A DNA stretch of 31,174 nucleotides from Allomyces macrogynus ATCC 38327 (GCA_000151295.1 GG745352.1:581808-612981); one strand, 5' to 3'. Positions 18,695 to 28,978 are shown, counted from the stretch's first letter. Notes: generated from the letters alone by a model not told the origin. Made by a program: numbers and translations.

Positions 18695-20388
18695 ATGTCC
18701 CGCGCACCAAGCATCCACGGCGCGGGCGACACGCCCTCCACCGCCGCCACCTCGCTCGAGCTTGTGCCCACATCCACGCCGGCGCTGCTCTCGATTTCCG
18801 CAGCGCTCTCCGACTCGACCGAGGCGTTCGCAGCCGCTGCTGCCGAAGGAAAGGCACCCGAAGCCGAATGGGACGACAAGACCCGTGCTGCTGTCAAGGA
18901 ACAACTGCTGCACACGGACGACGAGGCCGACAAGGCGTCTCTGCAAGCGCAGGAAGAGGCATGGCAAGCCGACCCGAACGCGCGCATCGACGGCGGTTTG
19001 ATTGCCTGGATGCAGGTCGTCGCGTCATTTATGATTCACTTTGCTGCGTTTGGTACGTTTGCGCCGACGGTTTCTTCGAAGACTGATGGACTGAAGACTC
19101 ACTCTTCAGTGTGGCACCCTTCACAGGCATCCAGTACTCGTACGGCGCGTTCCAGAAGTGGTACCAGATGGTCGACTTCCCTCATGCCTCGCCGTCGTCC
19201 CTGAGTCTTGTCGGCACGCTCGGGCCCGCGACGATGTTCCTCACAGGAATTGGGGTAGGTCGCCTCGCCGAGCGCGTGCCATTCAAGCTTGTTGTCCTGG
19301 CGGGGTCGCTTTTCTTGGGCGCCGGCATGATCCTGGCCTCGTTTGCGACCCAAGTTTGGCACCTTTACCTGACGCAGGGCGTCATGTATGGACTCGGGTG
19401 CTCGCTCGTGTATTTCCCGGGCGTGAGCGTGCCTACTCAGTGGTTTGACCAGCGGCGGTCGCTCGCGGTTGGGATTGCCGTGGCTGGGTCGGGCGCAGGT
19501 GGTTTGGTACGTTTGGGCATTTCTTACTCTTGTCGGCTCACTTAAGTGGTGGACCATTGTGCTGACGATGCGTTCTATCTCTAGGTGTGGTCGAATGTCA
19601 TCATTGACCTGCTGCCGAAAATCGGGTCGGCGTGGACGCTCCGTATCACGGGCCTCGTCTCGCTCGCCATGCTCCTGCTCGCGTCCGCCATGATCCGTAC
19701 GCGCCTGCCGCCATCCAAGGGCGTCCGTCCCGACGGCACGCGCCCACCGCTCCTCGACCTGTCCTTCTTCAAGGACACGCGGTTCCTGCCGCTGTTTTTC
19801 GGTGCCGTCATGATCCCGTTCGGGTACTTGCAGCCGTTCTATTGGCTCCCGTCCTACGTTGTCGTCGTCGCCAAACAAAAGGCCTCGTTTGCCGCGAACC
19901 TGCTCACAATCATCAATGCCATGTCGATTGTCGGCCGCGTCGCGACCGGCTGGATCGCCGACTGGGCGGGCAACATCAACACCTACCTCCTCTCGGTCGT
20001 CCTGACGGCTGTCTCGGTCATGGCATTTTGGCTGCCTGCGGGCGACTCGCAGGCGATGCTGATCGTGTTCGCCGTTATGTTTGGGTTCTGGGCCGGTGGG
20101 TTCATCGCGCTCAACGCGACTGTCGCCGCGCAGCTTTTCGGAGTTGCGCGACTGCCGTCGCTGCTCGGGCTGCTGTATGCGGCCACGGCCGCGGGTAACT
20201 TGGCCGGGTCGCCGATTGCCGGCGCGTTGATTACGGCCGCGCACCGATCGGACGGCGTGTATGCGACGCCCGCCAAGGATTACATGACGGCGATCGTGTT
20301 CTCGGGCGCGACGATGCTCGTCGGGTCGCTGGGCACTCTCGTGTTGAGGTTTGGCGTCCTCGACCGCACCATTTGGAAGCGGTTGTAA
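18695..20388 (+). CDS. MFS transporter, monocarboxylate-porter (MCT/Mch) type, gene C
   Basis: Predicted 513 aa. Exons 18695-19052, 19127-19506 and 19585-20388; introns 19053-19126 (GTACGT..CACAG) and 19507-19584 (GTACGT..CTAG). Splicing restores FAAFGIQYSYGAFQKWYQ and GGLVWSNVI, which align with genes A and B without gaps. The N-terminus (about 105 aa) is Ser/Ala/Glu-rich and cytosolic. The MCT signature DGGLIAW opens the membrane part, followed by GRLAERV, GLGCSLVYFPG, PTQWFDQRRSLAVGIAVAGSGAG (fungal MCT-like hallmark) and FYWLPSYV. Both introns lie at positions different from those of A and B, so C separated from the A/B lineage long ago or introns were gained independently. Gene C is divergent from B and about 460 bp upstream of the JmjC gene. 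Substrate not determinable. Confidence 0.9.
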
Positions 20389-20849
20389 GTCGAAGACAGG
20401 GGACGTGGTCGGGTAGAGAGAAGTTGGGTTGCATTTGGGCGTGTATTGAACAAATTGATTTGATTTCTTCTGATGCTTTCGCGGAGCATTTTGGGGTTGC
20501 CAGCCTTCCTCTTGGTGTTTGTCGGCCACCGATGAAATGTCAGAGGGAGAGCTTCGTGTTCAACATGGACCAGTGCTTCTCGCCCGCGAAAATGAACGGC
20601 AACAGAGAATGCCCTCTCTCCTGCTAACTCGTTTGTGAATGGTGTAAGATGCACCTCCGCCAGGAAGTTGCAAGTTCCCTGGCTCGGTCACGTTTGCCAT
20701 ACAACAAGGTGTGGCAACGGAGCACCTGAGGAAAACGCAACTCACCTCGCTCACCTTGCCGTTTGTGATAAGGATTTCTAACGAAAAAACGAAGCGCAAC
20801 GACGATCATCGGGCGACCAGCAACGTTACGACGCACGAGCACCTGCAGC
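20389..20849. other. Intergenic region between MFS C and the JmjC gene
   Basis: Contains the 3' flank of C and the 5' flank of the JmjC gene. No convincing ORF, repeat or RNA gene seen. Confidence 0.5.
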
Positions 20850-22673
20850 ATGGTCTCCACCGAGAATGGAGTAAAGCGACCGGCACACGACGGCCCTGGG
20901 GCCAATCTGACCTCCAGTAACAGCAACGAGTCGGCCACCACCGCATCCGCCGCACCTGCACCGAAGCGCACCAAGCACTTCCCAACGACGCCGTCGGTCC
21001 CGCCGCACCCGCTCGGGATCCGGCCGCTCGGGAACCTGCTGTTCGCACGGCAAGCACCCGGTTTCGTCGATACGCGCACCAACGGCCTCGGCCCCTTTGC
21101 GCAATTCGACGACGAGTTTTTGCTTGTATTCCTCGTGCAATACCTCGACGACCCACACGCTTTGTGCGCGCTCTCGCGCGTGTCCAAGGCGTGGTATGCG
21201 TTCTGGGCGTACGACGAGATTTGGAAAGGATGGGTGCTCGAGAAATGGCGCACGATGCCACCAGGCACGCACGCCAAGAACTTTGTCGCGACGGGATGGC
21301 GGCACACCTACATTCACCTCGTCACGGGCGAGTCGGTCGAGACCATCCAGGCCCGCGCGCCCGCGGCGCCGAACCAGATCCCGCACCTTTACTCGGACCT
21401 GCTCTTCCACCCGCACCTCTACGCGAGCGTGCCGCTCACGCACCTCGTCGACATGCTCGAGGCGTGCACGGCCGCGGGCGTCGTCGTGCCATGGGACACG
21501 GTCACGGCGCCCGCACCCGAGGCCTTCATTGACCAGTACGAGCGGCCCAACATGCCGTGTCTGCTGCGCGAGTGTATGACGTCGTGGCGCGCGATGAAGG
21601 AGTGGGACTGGGACGCGCTCGCAACACGTTTCGGGCAAGTCCCGTTGCGCGCCGAAGCCGTCGACATGGCACTTGCCGAGTACCTGGCGTACATGCGCGC
21701 GAGTCCGCCCGACGAGGCACCCGTCTACTTGTTCGACAAGGACTACCCGAAACAGGGTGAACGCGGCGCGCAGCTCGCGCAAGGGTTCTCGGTCCCGCCT
21801 TACTTTGCCGCCGACCTGTTCTCGGTTCTGGGTGAGACCCGGCCCGATTTCTCGTGGTTGATTGTGGGGCCGACGCGGTCGGGTTCGACGCACCACAAGG
21901 ATCCGAACGCCACGTCGGCGTGGAACGCGGTCGTGCGTGGGGCCAAATTGTGGATCCTGTACCCCCCCGACGTGGTCCCGCCGGGCGTGTTCCCGAGCGA
22001 GGATGGCGCAAACGTTTCGACGCCCGTGTCGCTGCTCGACTGGTGGCTCAATTGGTTCCCGCAGACGCGGTCGCTCGCCAAGAGTTTGCCGAGGCATAAG
22101 CGGCCGCGGTGGGGAATATGTCGCGAGGGTGAGATCGCGTTTGTGCCACAAGGGTATGCTTCGGTTTTTGCCGTTTCGATGTTTTCGTGGCACGTTGCTG
22201 ATTTGTTCGACTCTTTTCCGCGTAGATGGTGGCACACGGTCATCAACCTTGAGCCGTCGATTGCGATCACGCAAAACTACGTGTCGCCCAGCAACCTGCG
22301 CAACGTGCTCGAGTTTTTGCACTGCAACCGCGACATGATTTCCGGGTACGGGAACGCCGACGACGCCGCGTGTGTCGTTGGTGCTGACAGCAGCGACAAC
22401 GAGCCCGCACCCGCGTGCTCCGCTGTCCCGTCTGCCAAGCTCCCGATTGCGCGACCCGGCGGTAATGGCAATCTCGTCGACGCTCGCGAGTTGTACGAAA
22501 ACTTTGTTGCGGCATTGCGCGCCAAAAAGGCCGACGACGCGGAGGTGATGCAGATCTTGGACGCGTTTGAGGCCGAGGTTGGCGCGAAAGTCAACAAGCC
22601 GGTCAGTTTGTGGGACTCGATTGTCAAGGGGGACGGCGGGGAGAGTGCCGCATCGTTTTCGCTGTTTGGGTGA
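20850..22673 (+). CDS. F-box/JmjC-domain 2-oxoglutarate dioxygenase, JMJD6-like
   Basis: Predicted 583 aa. Exons 20850-22154 and 22227-22673; intron 22155-22226 (GTATGC..GTAG). Residues 80-126 form an F-box-like region (FDDEFLLVFLVQYLDD, then CALSRVSKAWYAFWAYDEIW). The JmjC core follows: STHHKDPNATSAWN gives the Fe(II) ligands His349 and Asp351, and after splicing PQGWWHTVINLEPSIAITQN supplies the distal His438 and the following strand almost as in JMJD6. JMJD6-family enzymes hydroxylate lysines (arginine demethylation is also reported), mainly in the nucleus; substrate here unknown. An F-box in front suggests coupling to SCF ubiquitin ligases. The intron is 72 bp without a stop, so retention would insert 24 residues just before the distal His. 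A nuclear-localisation-like PAPKRTK precedes the F-box. Confidence 0.92.
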   Translation: MVSTENGVKRPAHDGPGANLTSSNSNESATTASAAPAPKRTKHFPTTPSVPPHPLGIRPLGNLLFARQAPGFVDTRTNGLGPFAQFDDEFLLVFLVQYLDDPHALCALSRVSKAWYAFWAYDEIWKGWVLEKWRTMPPGTHAKNFVATGWRHTYIHLVTGESVETIQARAPAAPNQIPHLYSDLLFHPHLYASVPLTHLVDMLEACTAAGVVVPWDTVTAPAPEAFIDQYERPNMPCLLRECMTSWRAMKEWDWDALATRFGQVPLRAEAVDMALAEYLAYMRASPPDEAPVYLFDKDYPKQGERGAQLAQGFSVPPYFAADLFSVLGETRPDFSWLIVGPTRSGSTHHKDPNATSAWNAVVRGAKLWILYPPDVVPPGVFPSEDGANVSTPVSLLDWWLNWFPQTRSLAKSLPRHKRPRWGICREGEIAFVPQGYASVFAVSMFSWHVADLFDSFPRRWWHTVINLEPSIAITQNYVSPSNLRNVLEFLHCNRDMISGYGNADDAACVVGADSSDNEPAPACSAVPSAKLPIARPGGNGNLVDARELYENFVAALRAKKADDAEVMQILDAFEAEVGAKVNKPVSLWDSIVKGDGGESAASFSLFG

Positions 22674-22952
22674 ATGGCCACATGTGTTTATATTTCATCG
22701 CTTGCTGGTGGTCACACTGAGGGAGGGAATTGGCTGCAGCGGAACAAAATCATCAGACAATCCGAGATGTTGCAGAGTTTCAACACTGTGGAAGCGTGCC
22801 GTCTTGCGCGTCTTGCGGCCATGGGTGTTGATGCGCAAAACACCACTGGCCACCACCAGGAGTGACTGGCACCGACCGGCACCTTCTGAACAGATGCAGA
22901 ACCGATACCTGTTGTCAACGTTGGTGGTCGAGAGATATCCACCCCCGAAGCA

Positions 22953-23500
22953 ATGACCCAAGACCACCACTCCCAGCGACACGCGCCGTGCACTCTCGCC
23001 CAGCTCCCAGAGGACGTCTTGTCCCGCATCGCCAAGACCGTGTTGTTTGACAGCATCGCCGGCATCGAAGGGATCCACACCATCAACAACGAAGACTTGA
23101 TCTACAAGCAGCGATGCACAACCTTGCACTTCGCACTCGCTGCGCCGTACCTCTTTGCACCGTGCTTGCATGCAATGCTACGCTCAGGCACGCCCGCCGA
23201 CAAGGACATGCTGTTCCAGCGCTTCCCAAGCAGGGATCAGCGTCTCAAGACGGTCAACTTGTCGGCGCGGTCAGTCGAATTGGTTTTGTTTATAATGATG
23301 GTTATCTGCAGTTCCGTCTCGTCCTGCCAGCACGCGACGCGTATCGGGCTGTTCTCAAGGTCCCGATTTATGGATTTCTGGGGCCGTTGAAACCTCGGCG
23401 CGGTAGTCCCTTTTGCCTGTCGCGATTCACCAAGTTCGCAAATACCGCGTTGATTACGGTGCAACCAGATTCATGGTACCGTCACAGTGTCGTTCATTAA
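22953..23500 (+). pseudogene. F-box-type gene copy 3, frameshifted and cut near the right arm
   Basis: From ATG 22953 the frame reads CTLAQLPEDVLSRIAKTVLF, a good F-box start, then a region with CTTLHFALAAPYLFAPCLHA and RDQRLKTVNLSARSVEL. That frame ends at 23390 in unconvincing sequence, while a second frame continues plausibly from about 23270 (IGFVYNDGYLQFRLVLPARD, then YRAVLKVPIYGFLGPLKP) to TAA at 23500. One indel near 23265-23285 would join them. The copy ends about 55 bp before the inner edge of the right inverted-repeat arm and lacks any LRR part, so it is probably truncated by the rearrangement. The intact 145-aa frame could still be expressed as a short F-box protein. Confidence 0.55.
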
Positions 23501-23556
23501 TTTTAATGCGCGGCCCCAAGAAGCGTTTCCCGTGGGATCAGAAGATGTTGCCACGT

Positions 23557-24081
23557 CGTCGAAGCCTATAGAACGACAGCGACGCCATCAAGAAATGGAT
23601 TCCAACTGCGCCAGGGTTAACACATCCGGATATGTATGCAATGCTCGTGACATGCACCTCTCACCACAGATTTGAGGAACAAGGACGTGGTGGTGAATCG
23701 AGCATGTGGAATGGACGAGGGACGAGAGTGCCACGTCTTGAACAGATCACGGACACACCGCAACGCGCCGATACGTTGTGCCAGCCTCAGTCACAGAGTC
23801 CGGACGGTCCTCCCTCCCAATCACCAGCTCACGCATGATGAATGAACATCCGACCCCCCCCCCCCCCTTCCTTGATCGCCTCCCGAAATTCGTTTTCAGT
23901 GTTCTTGTCGAGCAGGTTGACGGACCCTCACTGCTGCACGCTTGCCGCTTGCTCTTGCCGCGCCGTCCCGTCCCTGTATGCACCGCACCTGAGCGCCTCA
24001 TTCCGTCGCGTGAGCGTCTCGATTGGAGAGTACGTGGAAATTGATTCTGCCACGCCCGATACAGTGTATTTGCGGCCATAA
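23557..24081 (+). pseudogene. F-box-type gene remnants in the right arm
   Basis: Same remnant as at 15306-15832, without the leading LPAYVLNRIV piece, which is not part of the arm. DSDAIKKWIPTAPGLTHPD appears near 23577-23635. In this copy the 14-base C run puts ATG 23835 in frame with PFLDRLPKFVFSVLVEQ (ending at 24044), whereas the 15-base run of the left copy puts the next ATG (counterpart of 23842) in frame instead. The downstream GEYVEIDSATPDTVYLRP is in another frame, ending at 24081. Confidence 0.45.
23854..23867. repeat. Poly-C tract of 14 (right copy)
   Basis: Counterpart of the 15-base G tract at 15520-15534, one base shorter. Confidence 0.9.
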
Positions 24082-24799
24082 GATGTGGGGCATTTCCGTT
24101 ACACTGAGAGAGACGGGTCGGATTGACAATCGGCTCGCCTGGGATATCCAGATTCGGGTCGGCGCAAGTTCGCGTTGGATCCTGCTCGCGCCTGATCGTT
24201 TGGATTGTCTTGACTGTTCGAGGCCGCTGCCGGGTGACGGCCGTGCGTCGGATCGCGGCGGCGCGGCGCCCGCACTCGCATCCCGTCGGGTGGAGAGTGT
24301 CGGGGACGAGGTCGAAAGGGAGAAGTCGCGATCTGGGGGCGGGGAGTTGATGGCCTCGGTGGCCGCACTCCCATTCTCGGTCGACACTGCCGTGCGCCTG
24401 TCGACCTCGCGCGAGCCGCATCTGTCTTCTGCTTGCATGCTTACCGACTTGTTCTTCTCCTGGAAACTCATAGCCTGCCGGGTTACGCATCTCCCCCACA
24501 CACTTGGCCGCTCGTGGCGTGCGCACTGCCCATGCGAACCTGACATTTGTGCACGCACGCCCCCTGGAACCGCGTACCAAGTCGGCCATGCGCGCGCACG
24601 CGGAGAGAAGCATGCGGCGGCGGCGCCGGCTTCGCGCGCGAGTCGAGCACGCCTCGCTGGACCGCGTCTCTCACTGTCAGGCAGGGGTGACGGTGCTGGG
24701 TCGCGTCCAGTTTTTCCTGCAGATGCTACTGCAGAAAGGGCTGGAATACGTTCCTTTCCATTCCTTTCCAGATGGAAACGAACAACCCTGGGCAGCTGA
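24082..24799. other. Right-arm intergenic stretch with overlapping long ORFs
   Basis: Mirror of 14588-15305. The plus-strand frame 24023-24799 begins in a protein-like way (ISVTLRETGRIDNRLAW) but becomes Arg/Ala/Ser-rich. The minus strand is open over the same bases. No convincing gene. Confidence 0.4.
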
Positions 24800-24805
24800 A
24801 AACTG

Positions 24806-24883
24806 GAACAGTTACATATGACAGGGCGTTCGTTGTTCTTGCCACATCCATCGAGTGCAGTGCCCAAGCCGCAATAACTGTTC
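24806..24883 (+). promoter_or_regulatory. Inverted pair of 9-bp motif upstream of MFS gene A'
   Basis: GAACAGTTA at 24806-24814 and TAACTGTTC at 24875-24883, 60 bp apart. Identical to the pair before gene A because it lies in the duplicated arm. Confidence 0.4.
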
Positions 24884-24912
24884 GGCATCAACACTGCCGC
24901 CAGCAGCAGTCA

Positions 24913-24920
24913 GATATATT
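24913..24920 (+). promoter_or_regulatory. TATA-like element of MFS gene A'
   Basis: GATATATT followed by AACGCGCGCG, about 165 bp before the ATG at 25083. Copy of 14467-14474. Confidence 0.5.
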
Positions 24921-25082
24921 AACGCGCGCGCGCACACCTCCTCTGGCGACGGTGATGCTCTGCACTTGCTGCACTTCAATGGCGCGGCCTGGTTCTCATT
25001 TCGAACCGCATCTGCCGTCCTGCACGCTGGCACCCGACCCGACTGCCGCCAGCCCTCCATCCAAGCGACTTTGCCGGCAGCC

Positions 25083-26737
25083 ATGTCCATCCACCGCGTT
25101 GAAACGCTCGAGCTGCGGCGCGTGAGCTCCGCAAAGACCGTGCGCGACTCGTCCACTGGCAGCAATGACGACGACGAGCACGTCGAGATTTTGCCCGCGG
25201 GTGCCGGCCCAATGGTCCGTGGTGCCGGCCTGCGCCGCACTGCCAGCAGTATCAAGGTCCCGGCCGGATCACGGGCAAGTCAAGAAGATGACGTGACCGA
25301 ACCGCTGCAACCTGCCGCAGTCCTGCCGGGTCGCGTCGACGGCGGCCTCAATGCCTGGCTCGCGATCATTTCGTCGTTCCTGATCCATTTCGCGTCGTTT
25401 GGCGTGCAGTACTCGTTTGGTGTGTTCCAGGAGCGGTACCAGGTTGTGGATTACCCAAAGGCGTCGCCGTCGGTGCTGTCGTTGATTGGCGCGCTTGGAA
25501 CGTGTACGTGTTCTGTTTGAGACAAATCGACGCGTTAGCTCCTCTTGACTGACTTGACGCTGATCCCACCACCACCTGCACAGCAACCATGTTTGTCTCG
25601 GGGGGCCTCTTTGTCGGTCACCTCGCTGAGCGGTTACATTTCCGCACCGTGATCTTGATGGGTTCGCTCCTGATCGCCCTTGGTCTCGTTCTCGCGTCAT
25701 TCGCGACCCAAGTCTGGCAGCTGCTGCTCACGCAGGGCATTTTGTTTGGGCTCGGTTGTGCCATGGTCTATTTCCCGGGCGCCGCGCTCCCGTCGCAATG
25801 GTGGGTCAAGCACCAGTCGTTTGCGTCGGGCACGGCCGTGGCAGGTGCGGGTGCGGGCCCGCTCGTCTACACACTGGTCCTGTCGGTGGTGCTGCCGAGT
25901 CTTGGCACCAAGTGGACGCTGCTCGCCATGGCGGGCATCACGCTCGCTCTGCTGCTCGTCGCGACGGCGCTCGTCCGCACGCGGATCCCCGTGCGCAGGC
26001 GCTCAGTGCGTGGGTCAATTTGGAGCTCGTTGAGTGACGCCAAATTCCGGTACGTCTTCCTTGGGCGACTGTTCATCCCGTTCTCGTACTTGGGTATGCA
26101 TTTCTCCGTTCATGCCGAAACGTCACAAAACCTGATCGTGCCAACTGACATGATATTTGAATCATGTTCAGTGCCCTTTTTCTACCTCCCCAGCTACGTT
26201 GCGAGCGTCACGCCGCACCCGCCGTCGTTTGCCGCACTCCTCCTCATGCTCATCAACGTCATGTCGCTCGTCGGCCGCATCGTGGGCGGATGGCTCGCCG
26301 ACCGTCTTGGCGCCGTCAACATGTACACGATCTCGGTCCTCTTTGCTGGTCTCTCGATCCTCGTCTTCTGGCTCCCCGCGGGCGCGTCGCAGCCGCTCCT
26401 GATCCTCTTCACGGTCACGTTTGGCTTTTTCGCGGGCGGATACATTGCGTTGACGCCGCCCATGGTCGGTCAATTGTTTGGCATCGCGTCGATTCCGTCG
26501 ATGATGGGCATGGTCTCGATTGCCACGGGTGTCGGGAATTTGGCGGGCGCGCCGCTTGCCGGTGCGCTGATTTCGGCGGCGCTGAAGCTGCATCGGGGTG
26601 GAAACAAGTGGATCACGCCCGCGCACGAGTTTGGCGGTGCGATTGCGTTTGCCGGCGGGATGATGGTCGGGGGTGGCCTGTTTATGCTGTATATGCGGTT
26701 CGCGGTCCTCGATCGTCGGTTCTTTGTGCGGTATTGA
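25083..26737 (+). CDS. MFS transporter, monocarboxylate-porter (MCT/Mch) type, gene A' (duplicate of A)
   Basis: Encodes the same 498-aa protein as gene A, from the other inverted-repeat arm. Exons 25083-25503, 25584-26093 and 26172-26737; introns 25504-25583 (GTACGT..CAG) and 26094-26171 (GTATGC..CAG). Every ORF translation across the gene is the same as in A, including the antisense frames, so the nucleotide sequence appears identical through exons, introns and promoter. The upstream ATG at 24855 is in frame but is rejected because paralogue B is conserved only from the equivalent of 25083. Motifs are as in A: DGGLNAW, YSFGVFQERYQ, GHLAERL, LPSQWW, PFFYLPSYV. The duplicate may raise dosage; divergence has not started. 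Confidence 0.9.
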
Positions 26738-26774
26738 AGGGCGTCGTGGTGGTGGTGGTTCTTGGATTCGCGGC

Positions 26775-26873
26775 GCGGCCGCGTGTTTCGGGTGCGTGTT
26801 TCGGGTGCGTGTTTCGGGCGCGTGTGTCGGTGTCGGGCGCGTGTTTCGGGCGCGTGTTTCGGGCGTGTTTTTG
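26775..26873. repeat. GC-rich 13-bp minisatellite (right copy)
   Basis: Mirror of 12514-12612: repeated CGTGTTTCGGGTG-type units starting about 40 bp past the stop of A'. Confidence 0.85.
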
Positions 26874-27122
26874 GCGATGTCGTCGGCATCGAATTTACTT
26901 GACCAATTGTTTGGATTTTGGAGGGTGATTGGTGGGATGGTGCGCGAGCACAGTGAATATTGTCAAATCTCAGAAGGTCGCAAGCACTTGAAGCGATTCC
27001 TTGAATCATGAGAAACACGACTTGAAAGCTGTTTCACTCAGTTTCACTCGATCTCACGTCGCCAGCAATTCATCTTTCTGACTTGTCACGTCGACAGAAC
27101 GCGACAGACACCAAACCTCATC

Positions 27123-28978
27123 ATGACACCCAACGGCTCCCTGCATTCGGTGCCGCCATCGTGGAGTCGTTGGCTAGATCTCGGCGCAGCGGTCGCTATT
27201 TGGGGGCTCGACACGGTGGTCACATTTGCCTGTGCTGCTGATGCAAGTGCGCAGTGACCGGATTGATTGTGTCGCGCTCAAGTTCATTGTGCCGCCACAG
27301 TGTCGTTCTTTGCGTCCGCGCGGTGCCATGAACCGCTTCCTGTGGGCCCAGGACATGTTCCCGCTTCCACATACGGTTGCGGAGCTGGAGCTCGCGGATA
27401 TCGACGCCCCGACTGAACAGCAACAGTCGTATGCTTTGATCGCTCAGCTTGTTCCACCTCGCTTGCGTAAACTCGCCTTGACCGAGTCGTTTGAGGACCT
27501 TGCTGCTGATTTGTGGACCAAGCTGTCCAACCACATTCCAAACGGACTTGCTGCGCTTACCATCAAGTCCAAGCCGATTTCTCACTGGACACTTGACCTG
27601 TCGACGCCCTTCCGGCCCTCTCCTTGCTGCTGCTGTGAAATCGACCAAAATTGTCTTTGTTCTCATTCAGACTTTCCCGTGAAATCAAGGGTCTTGGTGC
27701 CACGACCCTGTTTAATGGGTCGCATCATTTGCCCTCGTCGTTGCACACCTTGCGCTTGCGGGTAGTCCCTGTGCCGCTCGTTCAAGTGCGTCGATACGCG
27801 ATCCACCGCACGGCGCTCAGCTTTGTTGTGCCACCGCAATGCCACTCGCTGACGCTGACTGACATGCTTGGTGATTCGTGGGGCCAGCTCACATCTCCCG
27901 CTTCCATCAATTCTTAGCCCATCTTACGCTCACCAACGTCATTCTCCCAAGCGATCCAGAGAACGTGCGGGCGTTGATGGCTCAGCTTGTGCCTCCTCAC
28001 CTGCGCGTGTTTGACTTGCTCGATTTCGAGGGCCCGAATGTGACAGACCTTGTGTGGAATGAGCTCGTTTCCCGACTTCCAGACATATTGACGACTCTGG
28101 CCATTCAGTCGAAAGGGCCCGTTTCTTTTCCGGACCCTGAGTTGCCGGCTCTTATTTCGTTGCTGAAGCATTTGAGTTCATGGCTGCGCAGGTTTTTACT
28201 CATGAAAAACGCTCCAAGTTCCGGTCTCGATGCAGTGGCTCGGGCGTGCTACGGCCTGGTCTTGACTTCCTGCTGAATGCACGAGCCTGTTGGCCAGTTT
28301 TCCGGTTTCTGTCCGCTCGCTCTATCTGACGCTGTACATTACCTCAGAGACTTCACACGACACGGAACGCTGTCGCTCCTCCTTGAGCATTGCCCTCCAT
28401 CCCTGGTCCAGAATCTAAATTTAGCGCCGACTTAGAATCACCTGCGGATCAATACGATTGCGTCGGTGATGTCCCTGAGGATCTCACTCGCCCATTTCAA
28501 AATATTCCGCCCCAGGTTCTGTCCCTGGCGCTTCCCAATGTGCCGCTTGTTGGGAGCGCAGCCTTGGCAACGCTCGTGCAATACTTGCCACCTGGGCTTG
28601 TCTCTCCACCTTGAAAGCTGCCGTCTCACGCACGCTGATCTCGATTTACTGGCCACAGTCTGTCCATCGACGCTTCGCGATCTTCGCCTGAATCCGTCGC
28701 TTTCAGTGATCAATTTGCTAGCCTTACCTGACTGGAGCCAGAGGAAGTGGCGAGGATTCTGGCCGATGACACGCGTATCTTGGATCGGGTCGCTGCCCAG
28801 GTCCCTACGTGACCTGAACCTTTATCGTGTTCCTGTGACGGCGGGGATGGCGATGAGTTTGGCCAAGAGCATGCAAAACCGGCGCTTGCTTGTTCGCATG
28901 AAGCCTGGTTGGATTTTTGATCAAATAGCAGCAAGTCTTGAATTTCATGGCATGGTGCGTGCAGAGATGCACTGGTGA
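27123..28978 (+). pseudogene. LRR-type gene copy 4, right arm and right flank, frameshifted
   Basis: Plus-strand counterpart of 12264-9842. Pieces in changing frames: 27226-27765 (PHTVAELELADIDAP, ALIAQLVPPRLRKLAL), 27651-27917 (VVPPQCHSLTLTDM), 27878-28276 (ALMAQLVPPHLRVFDL), 28315-28430 (RSLYLTLYITSE, then LSLLLEHCPPSLVQNLNLAP), 28445-28614 (PPQVLSLALPNVPLVG) and 28600-28978 (HLESCRLTHADLDLLATVCP, SLRDLNLYRVPVTAGMAMS). The repeat pattern L..L.L with P at module ends is LRR-like. The left 1.2 kb is identical to the other arm; after about 28368 it is only a diverged paralogue of 9842-11010. Frame changes in every module and a TAG at the end of NLNLAPT point to a dead copy. No F-box is visible at its 5' end. 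Confidence 0.6.

Larger units (their letters stand above)
23556..28353 (-). repeat. Right arm of the large inverted duplication
   Basis: Reverse-complement copy of 11035-15832. The inner edge is at 23556 (TCGTC, then divergence to the left). The outer edge is near 28353, with weak identity to 28368. Carries MFS gene A', its promoter, the minisatellite, and F-box and LRR remnants. See the left arm for the differences found. Confidence 0.95.

Noticed and set aside
19099..20529. 476-aa minus-strand open frame opposite MFS gene C
   Set aside because: Arg/Asp/Gly-rich antisense shadow; crosses both sides of the spliced MFS gene and ignores its introns.
20826..22322. 498-aa minus-strand open frame opposite the JmjC gene
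   Set aside because: Arg/Val-rich shadow of the real plus-strand gene, caused by high GC at third codon positions; no domain recognisable.
24855..25082. Longer N-terminus for MFS A' from ATG 24855
   Set aside because: The paralogue B protein is conserved only from the equivalent of ATG 25083, and the extra part overlaps the promoter-like sequence.
11035..28353. Transposon or other mobile element bounded by the long inverted repeats
   Set aside because: Arms carry ordinary host genes with introns; no transposase, integrase or target-site duplication was seen at the edges.
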